Part shown: one piece after another, positions 16,758 to 25,020 of the stretch
Layout: each line of letters begins with the position of its first letter
Position numbering within the stretch: position 1 is the first letter of the stretch
DNA from: CAVVAE01 sp963746185
GTDB taxonomy: Bacteria > Actinomycetota > Actinomycetes > Propionibacteriales > Nocardioidaceae
NCBI GenBank assembly: GCA_963746185.1
Contig: CAVVAE010000004.1
Coordinates: 1,240,001 to 1,304,000 of the forward strand
DNA: 64,000 nucleotides
Reading direction: 5' to 3'
The notes under the pieces: model-generated
The model's database searches: none
Told to the model about the DNA's origin: nothing
What the model saw: the letters and a program-made list of their open reading frames with translations, nothing else
Position numbers and translations under genes: made by a program

Positions 16758-17048
16758 ATGCGCAACTATGAACTGATGGTCATCCTCGACCCCGATCTCG
16801 AGGAGCGCACGGTCCAGCCGTCGCTCGACCAATACCTCAACCTCGTTCGCCAAGATGGTGGCAGTGTCGAGTCCGTCGACGTCTGGGGCCGCCGTCGCCT
16901 CGCGTACGAAGTCGACAAGAAGACCGAGGGCATTTACGCCGTCGTGACCCTGTCGGCAGAGCCCGCTACGGTCAAGGAGCTTGATCGTCAGCTCGGCCTC
17001 AACGAGTCCGTGATGCGCACCAAGGTCTTGCGACCCGAAGTGCACTGA
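16758..17048 (+). CDS. rpsF: 30S ribosomal protein S6
   Basis: The protein is 96 residues, starting MRNYELMVILDPDLEERTV, the usual S6 N-terminus, with WGRRRLAYEV and the C-terminal GLNESVMRTKVLRP segment. S6 binds S18 on the small-subunit platform. Two in-frame ATGs exist, 16749 and 16758. The GGAGG is 3 nt from the first and 12 nt from the second, and 16758 is chosen because it gives the conserved N-terminus. It is first gene of rpsF-ssb-rpsR-rplI. The leader at 16702-16746 indicates autoregulation. Confidence 0.97.
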   Translation: MRNYELMVILDPDLEERTVQPSLDQYLNLVRQDGGSVESVDVWGRRRLAYEVDKKTEGIYAVVTLSAEPATVKELDRQLGLNESVMRTKVLRPEVH

Positions 17049-17134
17049 CTCGGCGTCAACTGATCCGCCGACCACCAACTTTGACCGATTCCCCCGGTCG
17101 TTCCGTTGAACTGACCTGATTTGGGAGGCTGCTC

Positions 17135-17689
17135 ATGGCAGGCGACACCACGATCACCATCATCGGCAATCTTGTCGATGACCCCGACCTTCGCTTCACC
17201 CCGTCCGGCGCGGCGGTGGCGAACTTCCGCATCGCATCCACCCCGCGCACGTTCGACCGGCAGACCAACGAGTGGAAAGACGGCGAGACGCTGTTCATGA
17301 GCTGCGCTGTGTGGCGGCAGGCGGCCGAGAACGTCGCCGAGTCGCTGCAGCGCGGCATGCGCGTCATCGTCTCGGGTCGGCTCAAGTCGCGCAGCTTCGA
17401 GACCCGTGAGGGTGAGAAGCGCACGGTCTTCGAGATCGACGTCGACGAGGTCGGTCCGAGCCTGCGCAGCGCGACCGCCAAGGTCACCAGGGCCAGCCGG
17501 TCCGGGGGCGAGGCGAGCGCTGGTTACAGCGGCGGTGGCAACCAGGGTGGTGGTGCCAGTCAAAGCGCCGGCAACGACCCGTGGGCTGCCCCAGCATCGG
17601 GCGGAGCCGCCCAGCCAACTGCTGGCGGAAGCGACCCTTGGGCCGCACCGGCTGGTGGCGCCGCTACCTCCGAAGAGCCTCCGTTCTGA
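17135..17689 (+). CDS. ssb: Single-stranded DNA-binding protein
   Basis: A 184-residue SSB with the OB fold at about 3-110 (MAGDTTITIIGNLVDDPDLR, then FMSCAVWRQAAENVAESL and GMRVIVSGRLKSRSFETREG). A Gly/Ser/Ala-rich flexible linker follows, and the acidic tip EEPPF at the end recruits replication and repair proteins. It binds ssDNA as a tetramer. It lies between rpsF and rpsR, the classical order. The SD GGGAGG precedes ATG 17135. Confidence 0.97.
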   Translation: MAGDTTITIIGNLVDDPDLRFTPSGAAVANFRIASTPRTFDRQTNEWKDGETLFMSCAVWRQAAENVAESLQRGMRVIVSGRLKSRSFETREGEKRTVFEIDVDEVGPSLRSATAKVTRASRSGGEASAGYSGGGNQGGGASQSAGNDPWAAPASGGAAQPTAGGSDPWAAPAGGAATSEEPPF

Positions 17690-17787
17690 CCGACACGCCA
17701 CCCGCCGTACCGAAGCACACCGAACACCTGATCCATCCACACTGACCATTCCGGCTCTCAGCCGGGCTCACGAAAGGGAGCACCACA

Positions 17788-18024
17788 ATGGCCAAACCAG
17801 TTGTGCGCAAGCCGAAGAAGAAGGTCTGCGCGTTCTGCAAGGACAAAGCCACTTACGTCGACTACAAGGACACGACGCTGCTGCGGAAGTTCATCTCCGA
17901 CCGCGGCAAGATTCGTGCCCGTCGCGTCACCGGCAACTGCACGCAGCACCAACGCGATGTCGCGACGGCGATCAAGAACGCCCGCGAGATGGCGCTGCTG
18001 CCCTACACATCCACTGCGCGCTGA
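17788..18024 (+). CDS. rpsR: 30S ribosomal protein S18
   Basis: A 78-residue basic protein with the S18 core TTLLRKFISDRGKIRARRVTG. It retains CAFC and a later NCTQH, so it is the zinc-binding (C+) form. Many Actinobacteria carry a second, Zur-regulated C- copy elsewhere; none is in this window. It forms a heterodimer with S6. The SD GAAAGGGAG precedes ATG 17788. Confidence 0.97.
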   Translation: MAKPVVRKPKKKVCAFCKDKATYVDYKDTTLLRKFISDRGKIRARRVTGNCTQHQRDVATAIKNAREMALLPYTSTAR

Positions 18025-18045
18025 GAAGGGGACAGGTAACTCGCG

Positions 18046-18492
18046 ATGAAGCTCATTTTGACGCAGGAAGTCTCCAGTCTCGGCGCCCCCGGCGACGTGG
18101 TCGAGGTCAAGGACGGCTACGGCCGCAACTACCTCATGCCACGCGGCTTCGCCATCCGGTGGACCAAGGGTGCCGAGAAGCAGATCGACTCGATCAAGAA
18201 GGCTAGGTCTGTCCGCGACGTGCGCGACGTCAGCCATGCTGACGAGATCAAGGCCCAGCTCGAGGCACTCACCGTCAAGGTACCGGCGCAGGCCGGCTCG
18301 ACCGGCCGCCTCTTCGGTGCCGTGACGGTTGCCGACATCGTCGACGCCGTCAAGAGCGCCGGCGGACCAGACATCGACAAGCGACGGATCGAGGTCGGCA
18401 ACCCGATCAAGACCGTCGGCTCCCACCAGGTCAAGGTCAAGGTGCACGACGACGTGTCGGCCACAGTCAACCTCGACGTGGTCGCCACCTGA
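18046..18492 (+). CDS. rplI: 50S ribosomal protein L9
   Basis: A 148-residue two-domain protein with an N-terminal rRNA-binding domain (MKLILTQEVSSLGAPGDVVE, GYGRNYLMPRGFAI), a long connecting helix (about 42-75) and the C-terminal domain starting near GSTGRLFGAVT. It ends the ribosomal operon 21 nt after rpsR and is followed at once by a strong terminator. Confidence 0.97.
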   Translation: MKLILTQEVSSLGAPGDVVEVKDGYGRNYLMPRGFAIRWTKGAEKQIDSIKKARSVRDVRDVSHADEIKAQLEALTVKVPAQAGSTGRLFGAVTVADIVDAVKSAGGPDIDKRRIEVGNPIKTVGSHQVKVKVHDDVSATVNLDVVAT

Positions 18493-18506
18493 CGCCAAGC
18501 ATCACG

Positions 18507-18545
18507 AAGGCCGGCATCCCTGAGAGGGTGCCGGCCTTTGCTGTT
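18507..18545 (+). terminator. Intrinsic terminator after rplI
   Basis: AAGGCCGGCA (18507-18516) pairs with TGCCGGCCTT (18529-18538), continued by CCC/GGG around a short loop, followed by TGCTGTT. It ends the rpsF operon. Confidence 0.88.
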
Positions 18546-18592
18546 CCCCCTTGCGCTGTGGCCGAATCTCGTGATGGAGACCGGCCGCGTGC

Positions 18593-19156
18593 TCAGCTCT
18601 GAGGCGTGGGTACGACATCAGAGGTGGTCCTCGGCTGCGCCCAGTCACGTGACGAATAGACGACCAGCAAGACGACGTACCCCACGATCACCAGCAGATT
18701 GACGACCTGACCGACGGCGAGGATGTCGAGCGCTCGCTCATGGTCAGACGCGTTCATGCCCCAGCCGAAGACAAAGGTCGCGAGGTCGATGGCGGCAAGC
18801 CCGGCAACAACCAGCAAGGCGACGAAGGCGCCACCTTCGCTCGCTCGCGCCAACGACCGCAGCCCCAAGGCACCGAGCCCAATGGCCAACGTCACGAGGA
18901 TGTTGAACGCAAACGTCACTCCGGTCTCGGCCTGGTCGCTCAACAGACCCGGCATCAGGTCCAGCAGAGCCACGACGGCACCGAGGCCGGACAGCGCGGT
19001 CGCTACCACGAGGGTGCGTGACTGCGAAGCCAACCGCCACAAGCCATAGGCGTACAGGGCCAAGCCGAGCGAGTCGGGCACGACGTCGACGCCTTGAATG
19101 CGCACGACGACAAACACGAATGCGATGCCGTAAGCACAGAGGATCAGCGGCGCCAT
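18593..19156 (-). CDS. Multi-spanning membrane protein, unknown function
   Basis: A 187-residue protein with about five or six hydrophobic helices (PLILCAYGIAFVFVVV, VVATALSGLGAVVALL, FAFNILVTLAIGLGAL, AFVALLVVAGLAAIDL, VVNLLVIVGYVVLLVVY) and a short polar C-terminus. ATG 19156 is used because it directly precedes the first helix; the frame is open to 19216. No family motif is recognised. The gene is divergent from the LigD-type phosphoesterase, with 52 nt between starts. Confidence 0.75.
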   Translation of the reverse strand: MAPLILCAYGIAFVFVVVRIQGVDVVPDSLGLALYAYGLWRLASQSRTLVVATALSGLGAVVALLDLMPGLLSDQAETGVTFAFNILVTLAIGLGALGLRSLARASEGGAFVALLVVAGLAAIDLATFVFGWGMNASDHERALDILAVGQVVNLLVIVGYVVLLVVYSSRDWAQPRTTSDVVPTPQS

Positions 19157-19208
19157 AACTACTGACCCTAACGGCTGCCGTGCCAGGAACTGGGGTGCAC
19201 AATGACGC

Positions 19209-19622
19209 ATGCCCACGCGTCGGGAACGACAAGGCTCGCAGCGCGACCCCTCGACGCCGCGGCCTGCTTTCGTGCTGCATGAACATCAACGACCGCAGCA
19301 TCACTTCGACCTCCGGCTCGAGGAGAACGGCGTGCTGCGTTCGTGGGCTGTTCCTCGCGGGCTGCCGGACAGCTCCGAGCAGGACCGGCTCGCGATCGAG
19401 GTCTCTGACCACGAGCTCGATCATCTGACGTATGAGGATGCCGACAAGTCCATTGCCGACATCGGGTGGTGGGAGGAGTCATCTCGAAACGAGCGCCGGA
19501 TGGTGTTCGTCCTCCATGGCAGGGAGACCGCGCGACGGTACGCACTGATCCAGACGGACCGTGACTGGTTGCTGCATCTCACCCGGGACCAGCCCAAGAC
19601 CAAACCAACGACGACGCACTAG
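19209..19622 (+). CDS. Stand-alone LigD-type 3'-phosphoesterase domain protein
   Basis: A 137-residue protein equal to the phosphoesterase (PE) domain normally fused in the NHEJ ligase LigD. The signature is FVLHEHQRPQHHFDLRLEEN (His and Asp ligands for the metal), then LRSWAVPRGLP and FVLHGRETARRYALIQTD. The PE domain trims 3'-ribonucleotides and 3'-phosphates before end joining. No Ku or LigD gene is nearby, so it may act with partners elsewhere or in other repair. The start ATG 19209 lies five nt after a CACAAT hexamer, consistent with a near-leaderless message. Its stop overlaps the MATE stop by 4 nt in convergent orientation. Confidence 0.9.
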   Translation: MPTRRERQGSQRDPSTPRPAFVLHEHQRPQHHFDLRLEENGVLRSWAVPRGLPDSSEQDRLAIEVSDHELDHLTYEDADKSIADIGWWEESSRNERRMVFVLHGRETARRYALIQTDRDWLLHLTRDQPKTKPTTTH

Positions 19623-21097
19623 CGAGCGCGCGAAGAAGGAGCGGCGCCAAGCACCAGCCAGGCGTCGGTGCGTTGGCGCCACCACAGCGTGAGCAGGCGC
19701 ACGCTCATGAAGCCGGTAAACGCCCACCAGAGCCACTCGAGCCCACCACCAAGCCAGAGCACGGCAAACGCCATCGGCACGAACGCCACCAGGTTGATGA
19801 CGCCCGCCCAGGCGAGGTAGCGGCCGTCACCGGCGCCGATCAGCACGCCGTCGAGCACGAAAACGATCCCTGACACCGGCTGGCTCAACGCAACAATGAG
19901 GAGAACCGCCGACAGCTGCTGCTGCACCTCTGCATCAGGGGTGAACAGGGGTACGACGAGCGGGCGCGTCACGGCCAACAGCACCCCCAGAACGACTCCA
20001 CTGACGACGCCCCACAGGATCATCCGGCGAGTGGCGGCTCGGGCGCCGGCCGCGTCTCGCGCCCCGAGGAGCTTGCCGGTGATGGCTTGTCCAGCGATCG
20101 CGATCGCATCGAGTGCGAACGCCAGGAAGGTCCAGAGGGTGAAGGCGACTTGGTGCGCCGCTATCGCCGGCGTCGAGATCGACGCGGCGACGTAGGTGGC
20201 GAGCAGCAGAGCCGCGCGCAGGGTCAGGGTGCGTACCATGAGGGGGACACCGGTTCGCCAGGCAGCGATGACACCGGGTCGATGCGGGACGAGCGAAGCG
20301 CCGTACCGCCGAGCTGCGCGCACCACGATGTAGGCGATGACGAGTGCGGCAATCCCTTGTGCGACAAGGGTTCCGGCCGCTGATCCGGCGATGCCCCAAT
20401 CGAAGCCGTAGACGAACAACAGGTTGAGCGCGACGTTGACCACGTTGGCGATGACCGCGACGACGAGCGGAGTCTTGGTGTCCTGGAGACCACGGAGGAC
20501 ACCAGTAGCGGCGAACATCAGGAGCAGGGCAGGGATGCCGAAGACGGCGATCCGTAGGTAGGTGATCGCGAAGCCTCGCACGTCTGCTGCTGGGCCGAAC
20601 GCGTCGACGATTGCAGGGACGCCGGCAAACGTGGTGACGGCAGCCACGGCACCGATGATCAGAGCCAGCCAGATCCCGTCGATGCCGACGCTGAGCGCCC
20701 CTCGTGGGTCGCCCGCCCCGATGGTCCGCGCGACCGTGGAGGTGGTGCCGTAGGCGAGGAAGACGAACAAGCCAACGACGGTCTGGACTACGACGCCTGC
20801 GATGCCGAGGGCCGCCAGCTGAGCCGTGCCCAGATGACCGACGATCGCGGCGTCGGCCAGCAGGAACAACGGCTCGGAGATGAGGGCTGCGAACGCGGGG
20901 ACGGCCAGCCGGGCGATCTCCTTGTCCTGGGCCCGGTTCGACGTCTTGCGCGAGGCCTTCTCAGGACCTCCCGGTGGCGACGCGCTGACCGGATGAGAAC
21001 GATCTGGCGTGTCGCCCGGCGTGTCGCCGGAAGTTGTGGGAAACCGGTGGCGAAGACGGTCTGATGGTGCTAGTTCGTCGGGTGGTTGGCCGTTCAC
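19619..21097 (-). CDS. MATE-family multidrug/toxin efflux protein
   Basis: A 492-residue, 12-helix Na+- or H+-coupled exporter of the DinF branch. A polar N-terminal extension of about 60 residues is followed by AVPAFAALISEPLFLLADAA and the internal two-fold repeat of six helices each. The start GTG 21097 has GAGGTGG upstream. The position between rplI and dnaB is the same in Streptomyces, so it is part of the ancestral neighbourhood. The substrate is unknown. The long proline-rich extension could be shortened if a downstream start is used. Confidence 0.94.
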   Translation of the reverse strand: MNGQPPDELAPSDRLRHRFPTTSGDTPGDTPDRSHPVSASPPGGPEKASRKTSNRAQDKEIARLAVPAFAALISEPLFLLADAAIVGHLGTAQLAALGIAGVVVQTVVGLFVFLAYGTTSTVARTIGAGDPRGALSVGIDGIWLALIIGAVAAVTTFAGVPAIVDAFGPAADVRGFAITYLRIAVFGIPALLLMFAATGVLRGLQDTKTPLVVAVIANVVNVALNLLFVYGFDWGIAGSAAGTLVAQGIAALVIAYIVVRAARRYGASLVPHRPGVIAAWRTGVPLMVRTLTLRAALLLATYVAASISTPAIAAHQVAFTLWTFLAFALDAIAIAGQAITGKLLGARDAAGARAATRRMILWGVVSGVVLGVLLAVTRPLVVPLFTPDAEVQQQLSAVLLIVALSQPVSGIVFVLDGVLIGAGDGRYLAWAGVINLVAFVPMAFAVLWLGGGLEWLWWAFTGFMSVRLLTLWWRQRTDAWLVLGAAPSSRAR

Positions 21098-21128
21098 CAG
21101 GCCACCTCGCTAGCGGAAAATCTTTCTT

Positions 21129-21267
21129 TTCTCCACACACGTGCACCCACGTTTCCCCAGGTCAGAGCACTGTTGTGAGGAAGTGCCGGGAGCTTGTCCA
21201 CGGGTCTATCCCCAACCTGTGCACACATCACCCCGGCGATTTCCACAGCTTGGGGGAGATGTCCACA
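21129..21267. promoter_or_regulatory. Cluster of DnaA-box-like sequences upstream of dnaB
   Basis: Four same-strand 9-mers resemble TTGTCCACA: TTCTCCACA (21129-21137), TTGTCCACG (21194-21202), ATTTCCACA (21239-21247) and ATGTCCACA (21259-21267), with 7 or 8 of 9 matches each. They occupy the first part of the 406-nt gap before dnaB. The rest of the gap (21268-21503) shows no gene. Confidence 0.5.
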
Positions 21268-21503
21268 GGGGCGTGTGCAGGATGGGCTTTCACCGGGGCC
21301 GATTCCCACGTAGCGTCCCCTCTGACTCGTGCGACAACACCTCGCGTTCGGAGCCGACTGATCGGAACTGTCGGTGCTCTCGCCTAGCCTCTCAGATGGT
21401 GACAAGTCCGACCGCTGAGAGACCGTGAGAGCCGACTGCAAGAAGACGACTGCTGAGTTCGTCGCCGGAGCATCCGGTGCGGGAGAGAGCGAGAGGGAGC
21501 ACA

Positions 21504-22883
21504 GTGACCATCACCGAGTTCCACGGCCCGCAGTCTGTCCCTGATGACTATGCGCGGTCGACTCCGGTCGGTCGGACCCCGCCTCAAGACGAAAACGCCG
21601 AGCAGTCCGTGCTCGGATCCATGCTGTTGAGCAAGGACGCAATCGCCGACGTCGTCGAGGTGATCCGCGGCACCGACTTCTACCGCCCTGGCCACGAGCT
21701 CATCTTCGATGCCGTCCTTGACCTCTATGGTCGTGGCGAGCCGGCCGACGCGATTACCGTCTCCGCTGAGCTCACCCGGGCCGGCGAGGTGGCCCGCGTC
21801 GGTGGCGCGCCCTACCTCCACACCCTGGTGGCTGGGGTTCCGGTGGCGGCCAACGCCGGCTACTACGCCGGGATCGTGCGCGAGAAGGCGATCTTGCGCC
21901 GGCTCATCGACGCGGGCACCAAGATCGTCCAGATCGGGTATGCCGCCGAGGGCCAGGTCGACGACGTGGTCGACCAAGCCCAGGCCGAGGTCTACGGCGT
22001 CACCGACAAGCGCACGTCGGAGGACTACGCGCCGCTGACTGACCTGATGGAGCTCACGATCGACGAGCTCGAGGCGATCGAGAGCCGTGACGGCGCGATG
22101 GCGGGTGTCCCTACTGGCTTCGCTGAGCTCGATGACCTGACCAACGGCCTGCACGGCGGCCAGATGGTGATCGTGGCGGCGCGGCCGGCCGTCGGCAAGT
22201 CGACTCTCGGTCTCGACATCGCCCGCTCCGCGTCGATCAAGCACGGCTTGACGAGCGCCATCTTCTCCCTCGAGATGAGCCGCACCGAGATCACCATGCG
22301 GCTGCTGTCGGCCGAGGCCCGCATCCCGCTCAACCACATGCGCAACGGCAAGATGAGCGACGACGACTGGAACAAGTTGACGCGCAAGATGAGTGAGGTG
22401 TCGGAGGCGCCGCTGTTCATCGACGACTCGCCCAACCTGACGATGATGGAGATCCGGGCGAAGGCACGACGGCTCAAGCAGCGCCACGACCTCCGCCTGA
22501 TTGTGATCGACTACCTCCAGCTGATGACGTCGGGCAAGAAGGTCGAGTCGCGCCAGCTCGAAGTGTCAGAGTTCTCCCGGCAGATCAAGTTGCTGGCCAA
22601 GGAGCTCGACATCCCGGTGATCGCGATCTGTCAGCTCAACCGTGGCTCTGAACAGCGCACCTCCAAACGTCCGTTGCTCTCCGACCTTCGTGAGAGCGGC
22701 AGCCTCGAGCAGGATGCCGACATCGTGATGTTGCTGCACCGCGAAGACCTCTACGAACGCGAGTCCTCCCGCCCAGGAGAGGCCGACATCATTGTGGCCA
22801 AGCACCGCAACGGCCAGACCAAGGACATCGTGTTGGCCTTCCAGGGCCACTACTCCCGCTTCGTCGACATGGCCCAGGGCTAG
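21504..22883 (+). CDS. dnaB: Replicative DNA helicase
   Basis: A 459-residue hexameric helicase of the replication fork. The N-terminal primase/loader-interacting domain (about 25-130) begins near PPQDENAEQSVLGSML, and a linker leads to the RecA-like domain with Walker A ARPAVGKST, the segment TSAIFSLEMSRTEI, Walker B IVIDYLQLM, and CQLNRGSEQR near the C-terminus. No intein interrupts the P-loop, unlike several mycobacterial DnaB genes. GTG 21504 is chosen because GAGAGGGAG precedes it; an upstream in-frame GTG at 21477 lacks this. It is monocistronic by spacing. Confidence 0.97.
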   Translation: MTITEFHGPQSVPDDYARSTPVGRTPPQDENAEQSVLGSMLLSKDAIADVVEVIRGTDFYRPGHELIFDAVLDLYGRGEPADAITVSAELTRAGEVARVGGAPYLHTLVAGVPVAANAGYYAGIVREKAILRRLIDAGTKIVQIGYAAEGQVDDVVDQAQAEVYGVTDKRTSEDYAPLTDLMELTIDELEAIESRDGAMAGVPTGFAELDDLTNGLHGGQMVIVAARPAVGKSTLGLDIARSASIKHGLTSAIFSLEMSRTEITMRLLSAEARIPLNHMRNGKMSDDDWNKLTRKMSEVSEAPLFIDDSPNLTMMEIRAKARRLKQRHDLRLIVIDYLQLMTSGKKVESRQLEVSEFSRQIKLLAKELDIPVIAICQLNRGSEQRTSKRPLLSDLRESGSLEQDADIVMLLHREDLYERESSRPGEADIIVAKHRNGQTKDIVLAFQGHYSRFVDMAQG

Positions 22884-22951
22884 CCGCACCACTAGACAAC
22901 CGGTTCCAGGTCCGGCAAGGCTGAGTCACTGGCATCGACACAGAGGGAGAG

Positions 22952-23320
22952 ATGATGTTCAAGGACACCAAGGCTTTTAGTGGGTTTTCCGCGGACGACA
23001 TCCCGAAGGCCAAGCAGTTCTACGGTGAGACGCTCGGCATCACGGTGACTGAGGAATACGGGATGCTTCACCTGCACATCGCGGGCGACCGAGACACCTT
23101 GATCTACCCCAAGGACAACCACACGCCGGCCACGTTCACCATCCTCAACTTCCCCGTCGACGACATCGATGCTGCGGTCGACCAGCTCGCGTCAAAGGGA
23201 ATCGCGTTCGAGAAGTACGACGGAAGTGACGACAAAGGCATCATGCGCGACCAGGGCCCGCCCATCGCCTGGTTCAAGGATCCAGCGGGAAACATCCTGT
23301 CCGTACTTCAACTCGACTAA
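22952..23320 (+). CDS. VOC-family protein
   Basis: A 122-residue single-chain glyoxalase-fold protein: SGFSADDIPKAKQFYGETLG (first module), then FTILNFPVDDIDAAVDQLAS and WFKDPAGNILSVLQ (second module). A metal-ligand type His/Glu set is plausible but not clear. GAGGGAGAG precedes two consecutive ATGs; 22952 is used. Substrate unknown. No functional link to neighbours is evident. Confidence 0.88.
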   Translation: MMFKDTKAFSGFSADDIPKAKQFYGETLGITVTEEYGMLHLHIAGDRDTLIYPKDNHTPATFTILNFPVDDIDAAVDQLASKGIAFEKYDGSDDKGIMRDQGPPIAWFKDPAGNILSVLQLD

Positions 23321-23339
23321 GTCCCTGCGAACTGCCTGG

Positions 23340-23975
23340 TCACGAAAACAGCCGGAGGGCCTCGAGGGGAACGCCCTCAAGGGTGTGGTCGCTGAGTTCT
23401 GGTCGCCGGTTGGCCACCACCCGGAAGAGACCCGGGGTGTCGGTCTGCAGACGACCCGCCGCCGCAGCCTCCTGGTCGCCGAGCCTGAGTTTTGCGGAAG
23501 GGAGTTGCCTCACCTCCGCATCGGTGAGGTGTACGTCGGTCGGCGGCACGTCGTACTGCGCACTGCGAGCCACCAAGATGGTCAGGGCGTCTTCGACTCC
23601 CGCACTGGCATAGGCATCGGGTTCATCGAGCGCTTCCCGGATGTCACCGCCGTGCACCCATTCTCCGAGCGCGACGCCAGCAGCAGACTCCGCGGCCGCA
23701 GCGAGTTCGTAGCCGCGCTCTAATTCCGCGAGGACGTCGCGCAGCGGCCAGGTCTTCCGTTCATCGACGTCGACCTGGTTCTCCGCCGGGCGGAAGCCGT
23801 GCGCCGTACCCGTGGCGACTCGGATCAGAGCCGAGGCGCAGTGGGCAATGACGTCCCGCACCGACCACTCCGTGCAGGCTGTCGGCCGGTCGAAGGCATC
23901 CGCGGGTGTCCGCCGCAGCAGTGGCATCAGCGAGTCTCGCTCGGCCATCAGCAGCCTCGTGTGGGTATGGCTCAT
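23340..23975 (-). CDS. Mycothiol-dependent maleylpyruvate isomerase-like (DinB) protein
   Basis: A 211-residue protein of the actinobacterial DinB/MDMPI superfamily (TIGR03083-like). The helical N-terminal domain has metal-ligand histidines in ACTEWSVRDVIAHCAS and GEWVHGGDIREAL, followed by a C-terminal domain with RLGDQEAAAAGRL. Members bind a divalent metal and often mycothiol, acting in S-transfer or isomerisation. The ATG at 23975 follows AATGAT by six nt, so it is probably leaderless. The frame is open far upstream, but only this start gives a family-like N-terminus. Confidence 0.85.
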   Translation of the reverse strand: MSHTHTRLLMAERDSLMPLLRRTPADAFDRPTACTEWSVRDVIAHCASALIRVATGTAHGFRPAENQVDVDERKTWPLRDVLAELERGYELAAAAESAAGVALGEWVHGGDIREALDEPDAYASAGVEDALTILVARSAQYDVPPTDVHLTDAEVRQLPSAKLRLGDQEAAAAGRLQTDTPGLFRVVANRRPELSDHTLEGVPLEALRLFS

Positions 23976-24065
23976 GCGCCGATCATTGCAGCCGCCGCAC
24001 TGGATGAAGCGACGGGCTGGATACGATCCTGGGGCCGCTCGCGCGGCCGACGACGGAGGAGACCG

Positions 24066-24533
24066 ATGCCTGAACCCATCACGATCGAGTTCGACCTGCC
24101 GTTGCCTGCCAGCGATGCGTTCCGGGTGTACGCCGAACGGATCGGCGATTGGTGGCCGGCGGCCTTTACGTCGAGCGGCGACGACCTCGAGACGGTGGTC
24201 GTCGAGCCGCACGTCGGGGGAGGCGTCTATGAACGTGCTCGTGACGGTGCCAGCTTCGCGTGGGGTGTCGTCCGCAGCTACGAGGCAGGCGCCGAGCTCG
24301 TACACTCCTTCGACTTGGCTCAGGACAAACAACACCCGACTGAGGTGGCCGTGAGGTTCACCGACACCGGGGACGGTTGCCGGATGCACTTCGAACACCG
24401 CGGATGGACAGAGCACAATCAGGAGGAGCGGTCGAAGTTTGCTTCGGAGAGTGGCTGGGCGAGTGTGCTCGGCGCGTTTCATGCTTGTGCTCACGGCTCG
24501 ATGGACGGAGATGGCGATGGACGCACACTTTGA
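24066..24533 (+). CDS. SRPBCC-fold (AHSA1-like) protein
   Basis: A 155-residue START/SRPBCC protein: ITIEFDLPLPASDAFRVYAE, the WWPA segment after the first helix, VVEPHVGGGVYERARDG, WGVVRSYEAGAELVHSF and a long C-terminal helix after EHRGWTEH. These small ligand-binding proteins take varied hydrophobic molecules. The strong SD GGAGGAG precedes ATG 24066. The last 17 nt overlap the carbonic anhydrase gene, so the two are co-translated. Confidence 0.88.
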   Translation: MPEPITIEFDLPLPASDAFRVYAERIGDWWPAAFTSSGDDLETVVVEPHVGGGVYERARDGASFAWGVVRSYEAGAELVHSFDLAQDKQHPTEVAVRFTDTGDGCRMHFEHRGWTEHNQEERSKFASESGWASVLGAFHACAHGSMDGDGDGRTL

Positions 24534-25014
24534 TGACCTGTTGGCCGCCAACGCCGACTTCGCCAAGACGTTCGACCTGGCGGGGTTCGACGGCGTCGCC
24601 CACCGCGGAGTGGCTGTTGTCACCTGCATGGACTCGCGCATCGCTCCGCTGGTCATGCTTGGGCTCAAACCTGGCGATGCGAAGATCCTCCGCAACCCAG
24701 GCGGCCGGCTGACCGATTCCGCGCTCGAAGCACTGGTGCTCGGAGTCCACCTGCTCGGCGTCGCACGCATCCTGATCGTGCCGCATACCCGGTGCGCGAT
24801 GGCGATGAACACCGAGGCCGACCTCCGCGAGCAAGTCAGTTCTGCGAGCGGTCAGGACGCCGCTTGGACGTCTTGGCACGTCGTGACCGACCAGGCTGCC
24901 GCCCTGCGCGACGACGTGGCGAGGGTTCGCGCGCACCCGCTCATCCCCGAAAAGGTCCCCGTCGGCGGGTTCATGTACGACGTCGACACCGGGCTTCTCG
25001 ACCGGCTCGTCTGA
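24517..25014 (+). CDS. Beta-carbonic anhydrase
   Basis: A 165-residue beta-class enzyme interconverting CO2 and bicarbonate. The zinc site is clear: Cys in VVTCMDSRIAPL (with the Asp-Arg dyad) and His/Cys in VPHTRCAMAM. Length matches compact actinobacterial enzymes such as Rv1284. The frame is open to 24439. ATG 24517 is preferred because GGAG lies six nt upstream; ATG 24511 is an alternative. It overlaps the SRPBCC gene by 17 nt. Confidence 0.95.
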   Translation: MDAHFDDLLAANADFAKTFDLAGFDGVAHRGVAVVTCMDSRIAPLVMLGLKPGDAKILRNPGGRLTDSALEALVLGVHLLGVARILIVPHTRCAMAMNTEADLREQVSSASGQDAAWTSWHVVTDQAAALRDDVARVRAHPLIPEKVPVGGFMYDVDTGLLDRLV

Positions 25015-25020
25015 GCTCGG

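Noticed and set aside
21098..21503. Chromosomal origin of replication in the dnaB upstream gap
   Set aside because: DnaA-like boxes are present but few and imperfect, and dnaA/dnaN are not here; a regulatory or titration site is more likely.
21384..22487. Long minus-strand ORF across dnaB
   Set aside because: It mirrors the dnaB codons and has no recognisable domain or start signal.
23976..24812. N-terminal extension of the mycothiol-type protein (490-codon frame)
   Set aside because: It runs antisense through the SRPBCC and carbonic anhydrase genes; the family N-terminus and a -10 hexamer place the start at 23975.
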